Assembly (NCBI RefSeq): GCF_005484585.1
Contig: NZ_CP039435.1
Location: 2,046,001 to 2,110,000, forward strand
Direction: 5' to 3'
Length of the DNA: 64,000 nt
Source: Brevundimonas sp. SGAir0440
Lineage (GTDB): Bacteria; Pseudomonadota; Alphaproteobacteria; Caulobacterales; Caulobacteraceae
Below the pieces are notes generated by a model that was not told the DNA's origin, did not search any database, and was given only the letters and a program-made list of their open reading frames with translations. Positions 54,938-64,000 of the stretch are shown here, one piece after another. The first letter of the stretch is position 1; each line of letters starts with the position of its first letter. The translations under genes and the position numbers were made by a program.

Positions 54938-56017
54938 CTACCTGGGCAACACTGTCAAAGGATCGACGGCGACCGGATCGTCGCCGCGCATCTGACGGGT
55001 CTCGAAGTGGATCGAGGGGCGTCCGTCGCCGGCCGTCAGACCCACGGTGCCGATCTGCTGGCCCGCGCGCACGTCGTCGCCGTCCTTGACCGTCGCCGAA
55101 CCCAGATGGCCGTAGACCGTGCGCCAGCCGTTGGCGTGTACGATCAGCACCGTCAGCCCCTGCCCCACCAGATCGCTGCCGACATAGGCCACGCGCCCGG
55201 CCGCAGAGGCGCTGACCGTCGCGCCGGCCGAGGCGCCGATGTTGATGCCGTTGTTGCGCTCGCCCATGCCGACCGGGCCGAAACGCCGCACGATGTCGCC
55301 GCGCACGGGCCACAACAGGTTCGGCTGACCGGCAGCGGCGCCGGCGGCGTTGGTCTGTTCGACAGGCCGCGTCTGGACCGGCAGCGCCGCATTGCCCGAG
55401 GGCGGCGGCGGGGGCGGCGGCACGGCGCCGTTGTTGGGCACCAAGACGCCGACGGGCGAAGCGCCGGTCGCGTAAGGGTCGCGGCCGGTATCCACCGCCG
55501 CTTCAGGCAGGATGATTCGCTGGCCCGTCGTGATCGCCCCGCGCGGTCCCAGGCCGTTCAGATCGATCAGTGTCTGCACCGGGGTCTGGAAGCGGCGTCC
55601 CACGCCCGAGATCGTGTCGCCCGGCTGGATCACATAGGCCGCGCCCGGACGCACCGGGGCCGACGACGACGGATAGGACGGCGGCGTATAGGCGGGCGGC
55701 TGCGACGCCGGCGGCTGATAGGTCGGTTGGCTCGGACCGACATTGACCGTCGGCGGCAAGGCCCCGCCCTCCACCTGGCCGATCGGCGCGGTCGCGGGCG
55801 GCGGCGATTCATAGGGGGCCGGCCGATAGGGCTGGTTCGAATTCTGACCGGCGTTCGGATAGGGCGGCTGCTGCGGATAGGCGCCCTGCCCCGGACCATA
55901 GGCCGGCGCCGGATTCGCATGCGTCGAATAGCGCGGCTCCGAAGGATAGCTGATGCAGGCCGCCGTGCTCAACGCCGCCCCCGCGACCAGAACCGCTCTC
56001 ATCCAGCCCGAAATCAT
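54938..56017 (-). CDS. nlpD: NlpD-like lipoprotein with LysM and a degenerate LytM domain
   Basis: 359-residue lipoprotein. Signal MISGWMRAVLVAGA with lipobox STAAC (Cys21), then a Pro/Tyr/Gln-rich linker (about 25-125), a LysM (YVIQPGDTISGVGRRF, about 128-171), a second linker, and a LytM/M23-like C-terminal domain (about 235-359). In the latter HxxxD is replaced by NNGIN (255-259) and the final HxH by SIH (335-337). YGHL is present. With two zinc ligands missing, the domain should not cut peptidoglycan but activate an amidase, as E. coli NlpD does. Start 56017 places the signal correctly. Confidence 0.85.
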   Translation of the reverse strand: MISGWMRAVLVAGAALSTAACISYPSEPRYSTHANPAPAYGPGQGAYPQQPPYPNAGQNSNQPYRPAPYESPPPATAPIGQVEGGALPPTVNVGPSQPTYQPPASQPPAYTPPSYPSSSAPVRPGAAYVIQPGDTISGVGRRFQTPVQTLIDLNGLGPRGAITTGQRIILPEAAVDTGRDPYATGASPVGVLVPNNGAVPPPPPPPSGNAALPVQTRPVEQTNAAGAAAGQPNLLWPVRGDIVRRFGPVGMGERNNGINIGASAGATVSASAAGRVAYVGSDLVGQGLTVLIVHANGWRTVYGHLGSATVKDGDDVRAGQQIGTVGLTAGDGRPSIHFETRQMRGDDPVAVDPLTVLPR

Positions 56018-56134
56018 CGCCACCGGCTGCTCCCATTCGTGGTTAAATTCGCCCGCCCGGTGTGCCCGCTCGCGCCCCATAAGCCAACCCCGCAATCATC
56101 GCGGAATTGGGGCGCGAAGGTTAACGGCCGTGGC

Positions 56135-56533
56135 TTAGAAGTTAACATCCACACTTAGGCGTCGGTTCAGTTGCTCCCGCACATCGACGGCTGTGGGCCT
56201 GGCCAGAGCCCGCGTTCCGTAAGGCCTCATCTCAATTCTAGCAGGGTCCAAACCGAGCGCTACGAGCTCAGTCGCCATAGACTGGGCGCGTCTCGCGGAA
56301 AGCTCGTCGCTGAACTCCTGCCCTTCTGCCGTGTCCATATGAGCAGCGATCACCACCCGATAGCTGTCAGGCCCATAACGCTGGACATAGCCGGCCACCT
56401 CTCTGGCCGTCTGATATCCCTTGGGTGAGAGATCGGCTTTGCCATAGGGAAAATAGTCTAGGAACTGATGCGCCATCGCCGGAGACGACAAGGCGATGGT
56501 GGAAAATGCAAAGAAGGCAGGCAGCCATTTCAT
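56135..56533 (-). CDS. Small exported OmpA-like domain protein
   Basis: 132-residue protein with signal ending SSPAMA-HQ (cleavage near residue 22) and a single OmpA/MotB peptidoglycan-binding-like domain: YRVVIAAHMDTAEGQEFSDE, LSARRAQSMATELVALGLDP and RPYGTRALARPTAVDVREQL. The Asp and Arg that hold diaminopimelate in OmpA seem present (AAHMDT, LSARR). It lacks a lipobox, so it is soluble in the periplasm or held by glycan binding. It interrupts the usual pcm-nlpD neighbours; GC is lower (about 55% in 56221-56280 by hand count). Confidence 0.8.
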   Translation of the reverse strand: MKWLPAFFAFSTIALSSPAMAHQFLDYFPYGKADLSPKGYQTAREVAGYVQRYGPDSYRVVIAAHMDTAEGQEFSDELSARRAQSMATELVALGLDPARIEMRPYGTRALARPTAVDVREQLNRRLSVDVNF

Positions 56534-56569
56534 TTCGTGACGTTCGCCCGAAAGCGCTGTCGAAACAAG

Positions 56570-57214
56570 TCATCCCTCCTTCGCCGTCCCCTCGACCAGG
56601 GGAACGAACCGTACCTCGGTCAGGCTTTCGCGGTGGAACGACCCGTCTCCCTGCCCGACGTAGCGATGCAGCATCTGCACCGACGTGCGTCCCACAGGCG
56701 CGACCAGCACCCCGTTCGGCTTCAGCTGTTTCAGCAGTTCGGTCGGCTCGGTCGGCGACGCGGCCGTGACCATGATCCGGTCGAACGGCGCCTGTTCGGC
56801 CCAGCCCAGGCCGCCGTCGCCGTGCTTGGTGATGACGTTCTCGATCTTCAGCACCCGCAGTCGTGCTTCGGCCTCGACCAGCAGACTGCGATACCGCTCC
56901 ACCGAATAGACATAGCGCGCCAGCCGGCTCAGCACCGCGCACTGGTATCCGCTACCCGTACCGATCTCCAACACCCGGTGACGCGCTTGCACCTCCAGCG
57001 CCTGGGTCATCAGTCCGACGATATAGGGCTGGCTGATCGTCTGGGCGCAGTCGATTGGCAGGGCCTGATCCTCCCACGCCTGATCCAGGAACTTTTCGTG
57101 CACGAAGACCGCGCGGTCGATGCTCTCCATCGCCTTCAGCACGCGCGGGTCCGTGACCCCCTGCTGCCGCAGCGACAGGATCAGCCGCCCGGCCCGGTCG
57201 TCGTGGAGGTTCAT
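56570..57214 (-). CDS. pcm: Protein-L-isoaspartate O-methyltransferase
   Basis: 214-residue SAM methyltransferase repairing isoaspartyl damage. Motif I is VLEIGTGSGYQCAVLSRLAR (about 80), preceded by the substrate-binding QTISQPYIVGLMTQAL. Later FDRIMVTAASPTEPTELLKQ (post II/III) and NGVLVAPVG follow. ATG overlaps the surE stop as ATGA, the classic surE-pcm coupling. Confidence 0.95.
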   Translation of the reverse strand: MNLHDDRAGRLILSLRQQGVTDPRVLKAMESIDRAVFVHEKFLDQAWEDQALPIDCAQTISQPYIVGLMTQALEVQARHRVLEIGTGSGYQCAVLSRLARYVYSVERYRSLLVEAEARLRVLKIENVITKHGDGGLGWAEQAPFDRIMVTAASPTEPTELLKQLKPNGVLVAPVGRTSVQMLHRYVGQGDGSFHRESLTEVRFVPLVEGTAKEG

Positions 57215-58005
57215 GCGGCAGTCGCCACGCTCTTTGGCGGCGCCCCGCCCAGCACCTTCTTCAGGTCATGCACGCTGGTCATGTGCGTCAGGTCGATATG
57301 CAGCGGCGTGACCGAGATCCGCCCCTCTTCGATGGCCCGCAAATCCGTGCCCTCGGCATGCTCCTGCTTCTCGCCCCGGAAGCTCATCCAGTAATAGTCC
57401 CGCCCGCGCAGGTCCGTGCGCCGCACCGCGTGCATCTCGCCGACGTTGCGGAAGCCCTGAGTCGTCACCTCGACCTGATCGACCGCTTCGGGCGGCCGGT
57501 TGGGGAAGTTCAGGTTCATCACCACCCCGTTCGCCCATTTCTGGTCCAGCAAGCGACTGATGATCGCAGGCGCAAAGGCTTCCGCCGTCTCCCAGTGCGC
57601 CACCACCTCGTCGTGGAACCGCTCCAGGCTCTGGCTCAGGGCGATAGAGCGGATGCCGAACGCCATCCCCTGCAAGGCGCCCGCCACCGTGCCGGAATAG
57701 CTGACGTCCTCGCCGATATTGTGCCCGCGATTGACGCCCGACAGCACCAGATCGGGCTTCTCCGGCATCAGGTCATTGACCGCCAGCACGACGCAGTCGG
57801 TCGGCGTGCCCGTCACCGCGAACCGCTTCTCGCCCAGGTTCAGCACCCGCAGCGGCTCGGTCAGGGTGATCCCCCGCCCCTTGCCCGACTGCTCGACGGC
57901 GGGCGCACACACCCACACGTCGTCGCTCAGCGTGCGCGCAATCCGCTCCAGGCATTCCAGACCTTCGGCCTCGATGCCGTCGTCGTTGGTCAAAAGAATA
58001 CGCAT
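57211..58005 (-). CDS. surE: 5'-nucleotidase SurE
   Basis: 264-residue phosphatase for nucleoside monophosphates. N-terminus MRILLTNDDGIEAEGLECLE carries the Asp-Asp metal site, and VLSGVNRGHNIGEDVSYSGT the Asn ligand with the SGT loop. The DTDLRAIEEGRISVTPLHID-type end is the family C-terminus. A second ATG at 58020 would add MTKDN, but those bases belong to the left arm of the repeat element 58011-58172, so I prefer 58005. It is downstream of serS through that element. Confidence 0.95.
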   Translation of the reverse strand: MRILLTNDDGIEAEGLECLERIARTLSDDVWVCAPAVEQSGKGRGITLTEPLRVLNLGEKRFAVTGTPTDCVVLAVNDLMPEKPDLVLSGVNRGHNIGEDVSYSGTVAGALQGMAFGIRSIALSQSLERFHDEVVAHWETAEAFAPAIISRLLDQKWANGVVMNLNFPNRPPEAVDQVEVTTQGFRNVGEMHAVRRTDLRGRDYYWMSFRGEKQEHAEGTDLRAIEEGRISVTPLHIDLTHMTSVHDLKKVLGGAPPKSVATAA

Positions 58006-58010
58006 ATTGT

Positions 58011-58172
58011 CTTTCGTCATCCTCCGGCGAGCGCAGCGAGACCGGGGGACCCAGCGGCGCCGAAGGCGAAATGGTTTGGCAGCAGGATGCCGGAAGATTG
58101 GATTCGCGACAGGTTCGCGCTTTCGCGCGCCGCTGGGTCCCCCGGTCGCTTCGCGCCGGAGGATGACGAAAG
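58011..58172. repeat. Inverted-repeat element filling the serS-surE gap
   Basis: Two near-identical arms in opposite orientation, 58011-58060 and 58127-58172, differ by two 2-base indels and one base, with a 66-bp centre. Each arm contains TCATCCTCCGGCG, then ACCGGGGGACCCAGCGGCG. The outer end gives GGAGGATGACGAAAG on both sides. RNA from it would fold into one long hairpin. It resembles intergenic REP-like or MITE elements of Caulobacterales. No other copy was noticed in this window. Confidence 0.85.
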
Positions 58173-58179
58173 CGAGGCG

Positions 58180-59854
<1,675 letters not shown>

Positions 59855-59937
59855 GATGCCCAGCCATCGCAATGCCGCTGGTCCATCCGCAGTGATTTCA
59901 ACCGCTTGCCAATTTATGTCGCCCGTCTTCCATCCAC

Positions 59938-60215
59938 GGGGTCAAACGGCCCCATAATGCCCCCGTCTCGTCGCATGGAGGGCTCGCCTGGCCTGCGACC
60001 TTGCGGCGGCGAGAGCGGAGGAAACGGGGGCGATGGTGAAATCCCATCGCGGCGCCGGGGCTGATCGGTCGGGGAATCGCCCCGGCGTCCGCAGTCGCGT
60101 CGCAGGGTCGAGGGGGATACTCGGCCGCACTCGGGACGGTCCTCGCAGGGACCGCCGACCCGTCGCAGGCTTATGGGGTTAGGCGATAAGACCGCCACCG
60201 CTCGGCGCCCCGAGC
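59938..60215. other. GC-rich stretch with nested perfect stems, possible structured RNA
   Basis: No convincing ORF on either strand. A 9-bp perfect closing stem (59991-59999 with 60162-60170) encloses a 7-bp stem (60030-60036/60044-60050), a 9-bp stem (60053-60061/60079-60087), a 7-bp stem with one G-T (60106-60112/60120-60126) and a 6-bp stem (60137-60142/60149-60154). Outside lie hairpins 59938-59953 and 60200-60215. An alternative 8-bp pairing (59959-59966/60024-60031) competes with one stem. I could not match it to RNase P, tmRNA, 6S or SRP RNA. The rest of the 765-bp gap (59635-59713, 59855-59937 and 60216-60400) shows nothing I can name. Confidence 0.4.
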
Positions 60216-60400
60216 TTGCAGGCCAACCTTCCGCGCGGAGCGTCACACCCTTCGTCGAAACGGTACTTACAAACTCACACTCCGGGCGAAGGCCCGGCGC
60301 TCCGCCCAGCCCTCCAGACTTCGCTGCGCCCGCGCGAAGGCGCCGTCGCACGTCCAAACATCCCATTCACCCGCCCCAGAATCGCGCCTACAAACGCATC

Positions 60401-62131
60401 ATGGCCACGCTTCGCCCCGACACGCTGGCGACCTCGCTCGCGCGCATCTTCGAAGGTCGCATGGTCGACCGGGCCAGCTGGTTCGCGCTGACCGGCGGCG
60501 AGCCGCTGTTCACCGAGGGCGATCCCGCCGACACCCTGTATCTGGTCCGGTCCGGCCGTCTGGGCGTGTTCCGGATGGAGGCGGATCAACCGCCGCACAT
60601 GCTGGGCGTGGTCAAGGCGGTCGAGCCGGTGGGCGAAATGGCCATGCTGGCCGGCACGCCGCACACCGCCACCGTCGTCGCCCTGAGGGACAGCGAGATT
60701 CTGGCCCTGCCGCGCGAAGCCTTCTTCGAGGCCGCCCGCACCGAGCCGGACCTGATGGTCGAGCTGTCGCGGCTGATGATCCACCGCGCCCGCGAACGCA
60801 CCGCCGGCGCATCCGAGCCCAGCGTCTTCGGCTTCGTCTCGGCCCGTCCCCGCCCCATCCGCGCCTTCGTCGAACGCATCGGCGCCGCCATCCAGGCCAT
60901 GGGCTTCACCTGTCAGGTCATCGACCAGTCGGCCCTGGCCTCGGCGTCCGAATGGTTCAGCCGGGTGGAGGGCGACCACGACTACGTCCTCTATGTCGCC
61001 GAACAGGATCAGCCCGCCTGGGCCAGTCTGTGCGCGCGTCAGGTGGACCGGATGTTCATCGTCGGCAGCGGCCTTCTGGCGCCGCCGTCCGCCGTGCCGC
61101 GCCGCCAGGGCTTCGGCGACGGCCGCCGCCTGACCGACCTGATCCTGTTGCGCGATCCGCGCATGCATCATCCGGCCAACACCCGCGTCTGGCTGGATGC
61201 GTTGCAGCCCGATCGCTGGTTCCATTGCGTCGAGGGGCTGGCCAAGGACGCCGAGCGGATCGCCCGCGTCGTCACCGGCACGGCGGTCGGCCTGGTCCTG
61301 TCCGGCGGCGGCGCGCGGGCCTATTGCCACATCGGCGCGATCCGGGCGCTGGAAGAGGCCAAGGTCCCCATCGACTTCGCGGGCGGCGCCTCCATGGGCG
61401 CGGTCGTCGCCGCCGGCCCGGCCCTGGACTGGTCCTTCGAACGGCTGGATTTCGAGATCCGGCGCGCCTTCGTCGAGTCCGATCCGCTGTCGGACCTCGC
61501 CGTGCCGATCATCGCCATGTCCCGCGCCCGCAAGGTCGCCCGTCTGCTGGAACAGGCCTACGGCGACATCGACCTGGCGGACCTGGCCCTGCCCTTCTTC
61601 GCCGTCTCCTCGAACCTGACCTCGGGCCGGATCGAGGCGCATCGCACGGGCCTGATGCGTCGGGCCATGCGCGCCTCCATCGCCATTCCCGGCGTCCTGC
61701 CGCCGGTCGTGATGGACGGTCAGGTGCTGGTGGACGGCGCCGTGCTGAAGAACTTTCCCACCAGCGTGATGCGCCAGCTGAACAGCGGCCCGATCATCGG
61801 CGTCGACATGTCCCAGACGCGCGGCGTCGATCCCCAGGCGCTGGAAAATCCGCCGTCCTGGTGGAAATGGGTCCTGTCCGGAGCCTGGAAGGCCGGCCCG
61901 CCCATCGTCTCCATCCTGATGCGTTCGGCGACCATCACCACCGACGCCGAGATGACCCAGTCGCGCGCCGACGCCGACATTCTGGTCCTGCCTCAGGTCG
62001 CCGGCAGCGACATTCGCGACTGGAAGACCTACGACGGCCCCGTCGCCACAGGCTATGAGGCGATGAAGGCCGCGCTGGCCGAACTGACGGTCCCCGTCAC
62101 CCACCTGCGGCGACGAGTTCCGGTGCTTTAG
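60401..62131 (+). CDS. Cyclic-nucleotide-binding patatin-like phospholipase (NTE/RssA type)
   Basis: 576-residue protein. The N-terminus (about 15-135) is a cNMP-binding domain (RGELFTEG-like GGEPLFTEGDPADTLYLVRS; the later VVALRDSEILALPREAF). A middle region of about 130 residues with no clear domain follows. The patatin domain (about 285-450) has oxyanion loop LVLSGGGARAYCHIGAIRAL, nucleophile elbow GGASMGAVVA (GxSxG, Ser) and catalytic Asp in VLVDGAVLKNFP. It should hydrolyse acyl esters of phospholipids. Longer frames begin at 60173 but the domain starts only after ATG 60401. Confidence 0.88.
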   Translation: MATLRPDTLATSLARIFEGRMVDRASWFALTGGEPLFTEGDPADTLYLVRSGRLGVFRMEADQPPHMLGVVKAVEPVGEMAMLAGTPHTATVVALRDSEILALPREAFFEAARTEPDLMVELSRLMIHRARERTAGASEPSVFGFVSARPRPIRAFVERIGAAIQAMGFTCQVIDQSALASASEWFSRVEGDHDYVLYVAEQDQPAWASLCARQVDRMFIVGSGLLAPPSAVPRRQGFGDGRRLTDLILLRDPRMHHPANTRVWLDALQPDRWFHCVEGLAKDAERIARVVTGTAVGLVLSGGGARAYCHIGAIRALEEAKVPIDFAGGASMGAVVAAGPALDWSFERLDFEIRRAFVESDPLSDLAVPIIAMSRARKVARLLEQAYGDIDLADLALPFFAVSSNLTSGRIEAHRTGLMRRAMRASIAIPGVLPPVVMDGQVLVDGAVLKNFPTSVMRQLNSGPIIGVDMSQTRGVDPQALENPPSWWKWVLSGAWKAGPPIVSILMRSATITTDAEMTQSRADADILVLPQVAGSDIRDWKTYDGPVATGYEAMKAALAELTVPVTHLRRRVPVL

Positions 62132-62132
62132 G

Positions 62133-63938
62133 TCAAAGCGGCGCGCAGGCCCGCTTCAGCCAGTCCAGCGCCTCGCCATCCATCAACGGCCCGACCTTGG
62201 CCAGTGTTTCGGCGTGATAGGCGTCGACATAGGCCCGCTCGTCCGGCGTCAGCATCTCGACCGCGATCAGCTTGCGGTCGATGGGCGCGAACGTCAGCTG
62301 CTCGAACCCGTGCATCGGGCGCTCGCCGCCCTCGGGGACCACGGCCGGCGTCACCACCTGCAGGGTCTCGATGCGGATGCCCCAGTGGCCTTCGCGGTAA
62401 TAGCCGGGCTCGTTGGACAGGATCATCCCTTCCAGCAGCGGCTGGGACGTGCCCCATTTCGCGATCCGCTGCGGCCCCTCGTGGACTCCCAGATAGCTGC
62501 CGACGCCGTGGCCGGTGCCGTGATCGTAATCCAGCCCCGACGCCCACATCGGCGCCCTTGCAATGGCGTCCAGCGCCATGCCGCTGGTCCCGGCCGGGAA
62601 GCGGATCGTCGCCATGGCGATATGCGCCTTTAGCACCAGGGTGAACTTGTGGCGCTGGTCCTCGCTCGGCTCGCCCACCGCCATGGTGCGGGTCACATCG
62701 GTCGTGCCGTCCAGATACTGACCGCCGCCGTCCACCAGCAGCAGCGAGCCCTTCTCCACCTTGCGAATGCTGGCGCCCACCGGCTTGTAATGCGGCAAGG
62801 CCCCGTTCGGCCCGGCCCCGGCGATGGTGTCGAAACTCAGGTCCTTCAGCGCCCCGGTCTCCTCGCGAAATCGCTCCAGCGCCTCGACCACTTCGCGCTC
62901 GTCCGGCAGGGTCTCCTGCACCTCGGTATCGACCCAGTGCAGGAACCGGCTCAGCGCCGCCCCGTCGCGGATATGCGCCTGACGGCTGCCCTCGATCTCC
63001 ACCGCATTCTTGGCCGCCCGGGGAATGGCGCAGGGGTCCATCGCCCGCACCACCGTCGCGCCTGCCGCGTCCAGCCGGTCGAAATACCAGGCCGAGGACA
63101 GCGACGGATCGATCATGACCTTCTGGCCCGACAACCCGTCCAGCGCAGCCGGCAGCTGCTCGGTCGCCTCGATGCGAACATCGTCGCCCAGCCAGCCCGG
63201 CAGGGCATTCGTGACCTTGGCCGGATCCAGGAACAGCCGCGCCTTGCCGTCCGCCGCCAGGATGGCCTGGCCGATCGGCAGAGGCGAACGGATCACATCC
63301 CCGCCGCGCACATTGAACAGCCAGGCGATCGACATCGGCGCCGTCAGCACCACCGCGTCTGCGCCGGCGTCAGCTACGGCCTTGCCGATCCGCGCCCGTT
63401 TCGACGCGTGGCTTTCGCCGGAATAGACGTCCTCGTGCGGTACGACCGGCGCCGTCGGCTGGGCGGGACGATCGGCGCCCCAGGCCAGATCCAGCGGATT
63501 GGCGTCCACGGCGCGCAACTCGGCCCCCGCCTTCTGCGCCGCCGCCTTTAAGGCGACCAAGGCATCCGGGCTGTGCAGACGCGGATCGTAACCGATCACC
63601 GCCCCCTTCGCCGCCGTCTCGAGATAAGCCGCCACGTCGTTGAGGTCGCGCCGCTCGAACAGGGCCGGATCGGTCTGGGCCTTGACCTGAACGGTGTAGC
63701 GACCGTCGGTGAACATGCTGGCGCGATCCTGAAACACCACCGCCGCCCCGGCCGAGCCGGTGAAGCCGGTCGCCCAGGCCAGGCGCTCATTGGCGTCCGG
63801 CAGATATTCGTTCTGATGCTCGTCCTCATGCGGGATCAGAAACCCGTCCAGCCCCTGCTTGGCCATTTCGGCGCGCAGCAGCGGCAGGTGCTTGGCCCCG
63901 AAGGACGGGTCGGTCGTCTCATCGAAAGTCTGGCGCAT
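62133..63938 (-). CDS. pepP: Aminopeptidase P-family Xaa-Pro aminopeptidase (M24B)
   Basis: 601-residue metallopeptidase of the long, three-domain form that removes N-terminal residues before proline. Two creatinase-like N-terminal domains span about 1-310. The pita-bread domain (about 320-545) has the metal ligands in LLVDGGGQYLDGTTDVTR (two Asp), DHGTGHGVGSYLGVHEGPQ (His), MILSNEPGYY (Glu) and FEQLTFAPID (Glu). A C-terminal extension of about 50 residues follows. Start 63938 has GAGG seven bases upstream. The stop is one base after the patatin stop. Confidence 0.92.
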   Translation of the reverse strand: MRQTFDETTDPSFGAKHLPLLRAEMAKQGLDGFLIPHEDEHQNEYLPDANERLAWATGFTGSAGAAVVFQDRASMFTDGRYTVQVKAQTDPALFERRDLNDVAAYLETAAKGAVIGYDPRLHSPDALVALKAAAQKAGAELRAVDANPLDLAWGADRPAQPTAPVVPHEDVYSGESHASKRARIGKAVADAGADAVVLTAPMSIAWLFNVRGGDVIRSPLPIGQAILAADGKARLFLDPAKVTNALPGWLGDDVRIEATEQLPAALDGLSGQKVMIDPSLSSAWYFDRLDAAGATVVRAMDPCAIPRAAKNAVEIEGSRQAHIRDGAALSRFLHWVDTEVQETLPDEREVVEALERFREETGALKDLSFDTIAGAGPNGALPHYKPVGASIRKVEKGSLLLVDGGGQYLDGTTDVTRTMAVGEPSEDQRHKFTLVLKAHIAMATIRFPAGTSGMALDAIARAPMWASGLDYDHGTGHGVGSYLGVHEGPQRIAKWGTSQPLLEGMILSNEPGYYREGHWGIRIETLQVVTPAVVPEGGERPMHGFEQLTFAPIDRKLIAVEMLTPDERAYVDAYHAETLAKVGPLMDGEALDWLKRACAPL

Positions 63939-63947
63939 TATCGATCC

Positions 63948-64000
63948 TCAGCCCTTGCGCAGTTGCAGGGCGCTCCAGGCGTCATGATGGATGGTCTGCT
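63948..64000 (-). CDS. C-terminal end of an unidentified gene (partial)
   Basis: An open frame entering from the right edge ends with stop TGA at 63950-63948, nine bases before the pepP ATG. It reads QTIHHDAWSALQLRKG. The close spacing and shared strand suggest co-transcription with pepP. Sixteen residues are too few to name a family. Confidence 0.4.
   Translation of the reverse strand, partial: QTIHHDAWSALQLRKG

Noticed and set aside
60020..60090. Possible cobalamin or FMN riboswitch because of GGTGAAATCC
   Set aside because: The rest of both consensus sequences (CCGCAACTG box, paired FMN GGTGA loops) is missing.
59938..60235. RNase P RNA or tmRNA
   Set aside because: GGAGGAAA and GGCTTAT fragments occur, but GAAAGTCCGGGC, GAGCAAACC and a tag-peptide ORF ending in an alanine tail are absent on both strands.
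59914..60366. 150-codon minus-strand ORF in the serS-patatin gap
   Set aside because: Arg/Pro-rich composition, no SD, no motif, and it covers the nested stem region.

Overview
The window is a 64 kb GC-rich chromosomal stretch from an alphaproteobacterium, most likely a Caulobacterales member close to Brevundimonas. This is inferred from the gene set and order: a fused IspDF, dusB-ntrY-ntrX followed by hfq-hflX, a PopA-like degenerate GGDEF protein beside mfd, serS-surE-pcm-nlpD next to yajC-secD-secF, and promoter-like sites resembling the Caulobacter housekeeping consensus. It is almost entirely housekeeping DNA. I see no prophage, transposase, CRISPR array or rRNA operon. One tRNA gene, tRNA-Ser(TGA), is present.

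Layout. 1-10 kb: enolase (cut by the window edge), a lipoprotein, rpmF with a clear terminator, a tightly overlapping lipA / RatA-type / FAD oxidoreductase / acetyltransferase unit, an acyl-CoA synthetase, a DODA-type dioxygenase with wrbA, and a peptidase pair. 10-15 kb: an MFS carrier, mazG, a HAD phosphatase and a Na+/H+ antiporter. 14.5-21.8 kb: the minus-strand regulatory run dusB-ntrY-ntrX-dat-hfq-hflX, without ntrBC. 21.9-32.3 kb: ispDF, a membrane-fused spermidine-synthase-like protein, pncC-tusA, a YihY protein, popA-like, mfd and sdhE. 32.4-38.7 kb: recG, then tmk-holB-tatD-MBL and rlpA. 38.7-42.6 kb: tRNA-Ser, an Hsp70 without a substrate-binding domain, and paired acyl-CoA dehydrogenases. 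42.6-48.7 kb: the rod-shape cluster mreB-mreC-mreD-mrdA-rodA. 48.9-54.9 kb: a hemerythrin, a VTT membrane protein, aspartate aminotransferase, a small lipoprotein and yajC-secD-secF. 54.9-59.7 kb: nlpD, an OmpA-like protein, pcm, surE and serS. 59.7-64 kb: a 765 bp gene-free stretch, a cyclic-nucleotide/patatin protein and an aminopeptidase P.

Many neighbouring genes overlap by 1 or 4 bases (ATGA, GTGA, TTGA, TGATG), which implies translational coupling. The mre cluster, tmk-holB-tatD-MBL, dusB-ntrY-ntrX-dat and secDF are the best examples.

The most unusual part is around serS (58.0-60.2 kb). The gene carries an in-frame extra block of about 45-55 residues inside a patch of much lower GC and non-host codon use. 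It is flanked on both sides by different long inverted-repeat elements. Next to it lies an unassigned GC-rich stretch with several nested perfect stems that could be a structured RNA. Everything here is read by eye; no database search or folding program was run.
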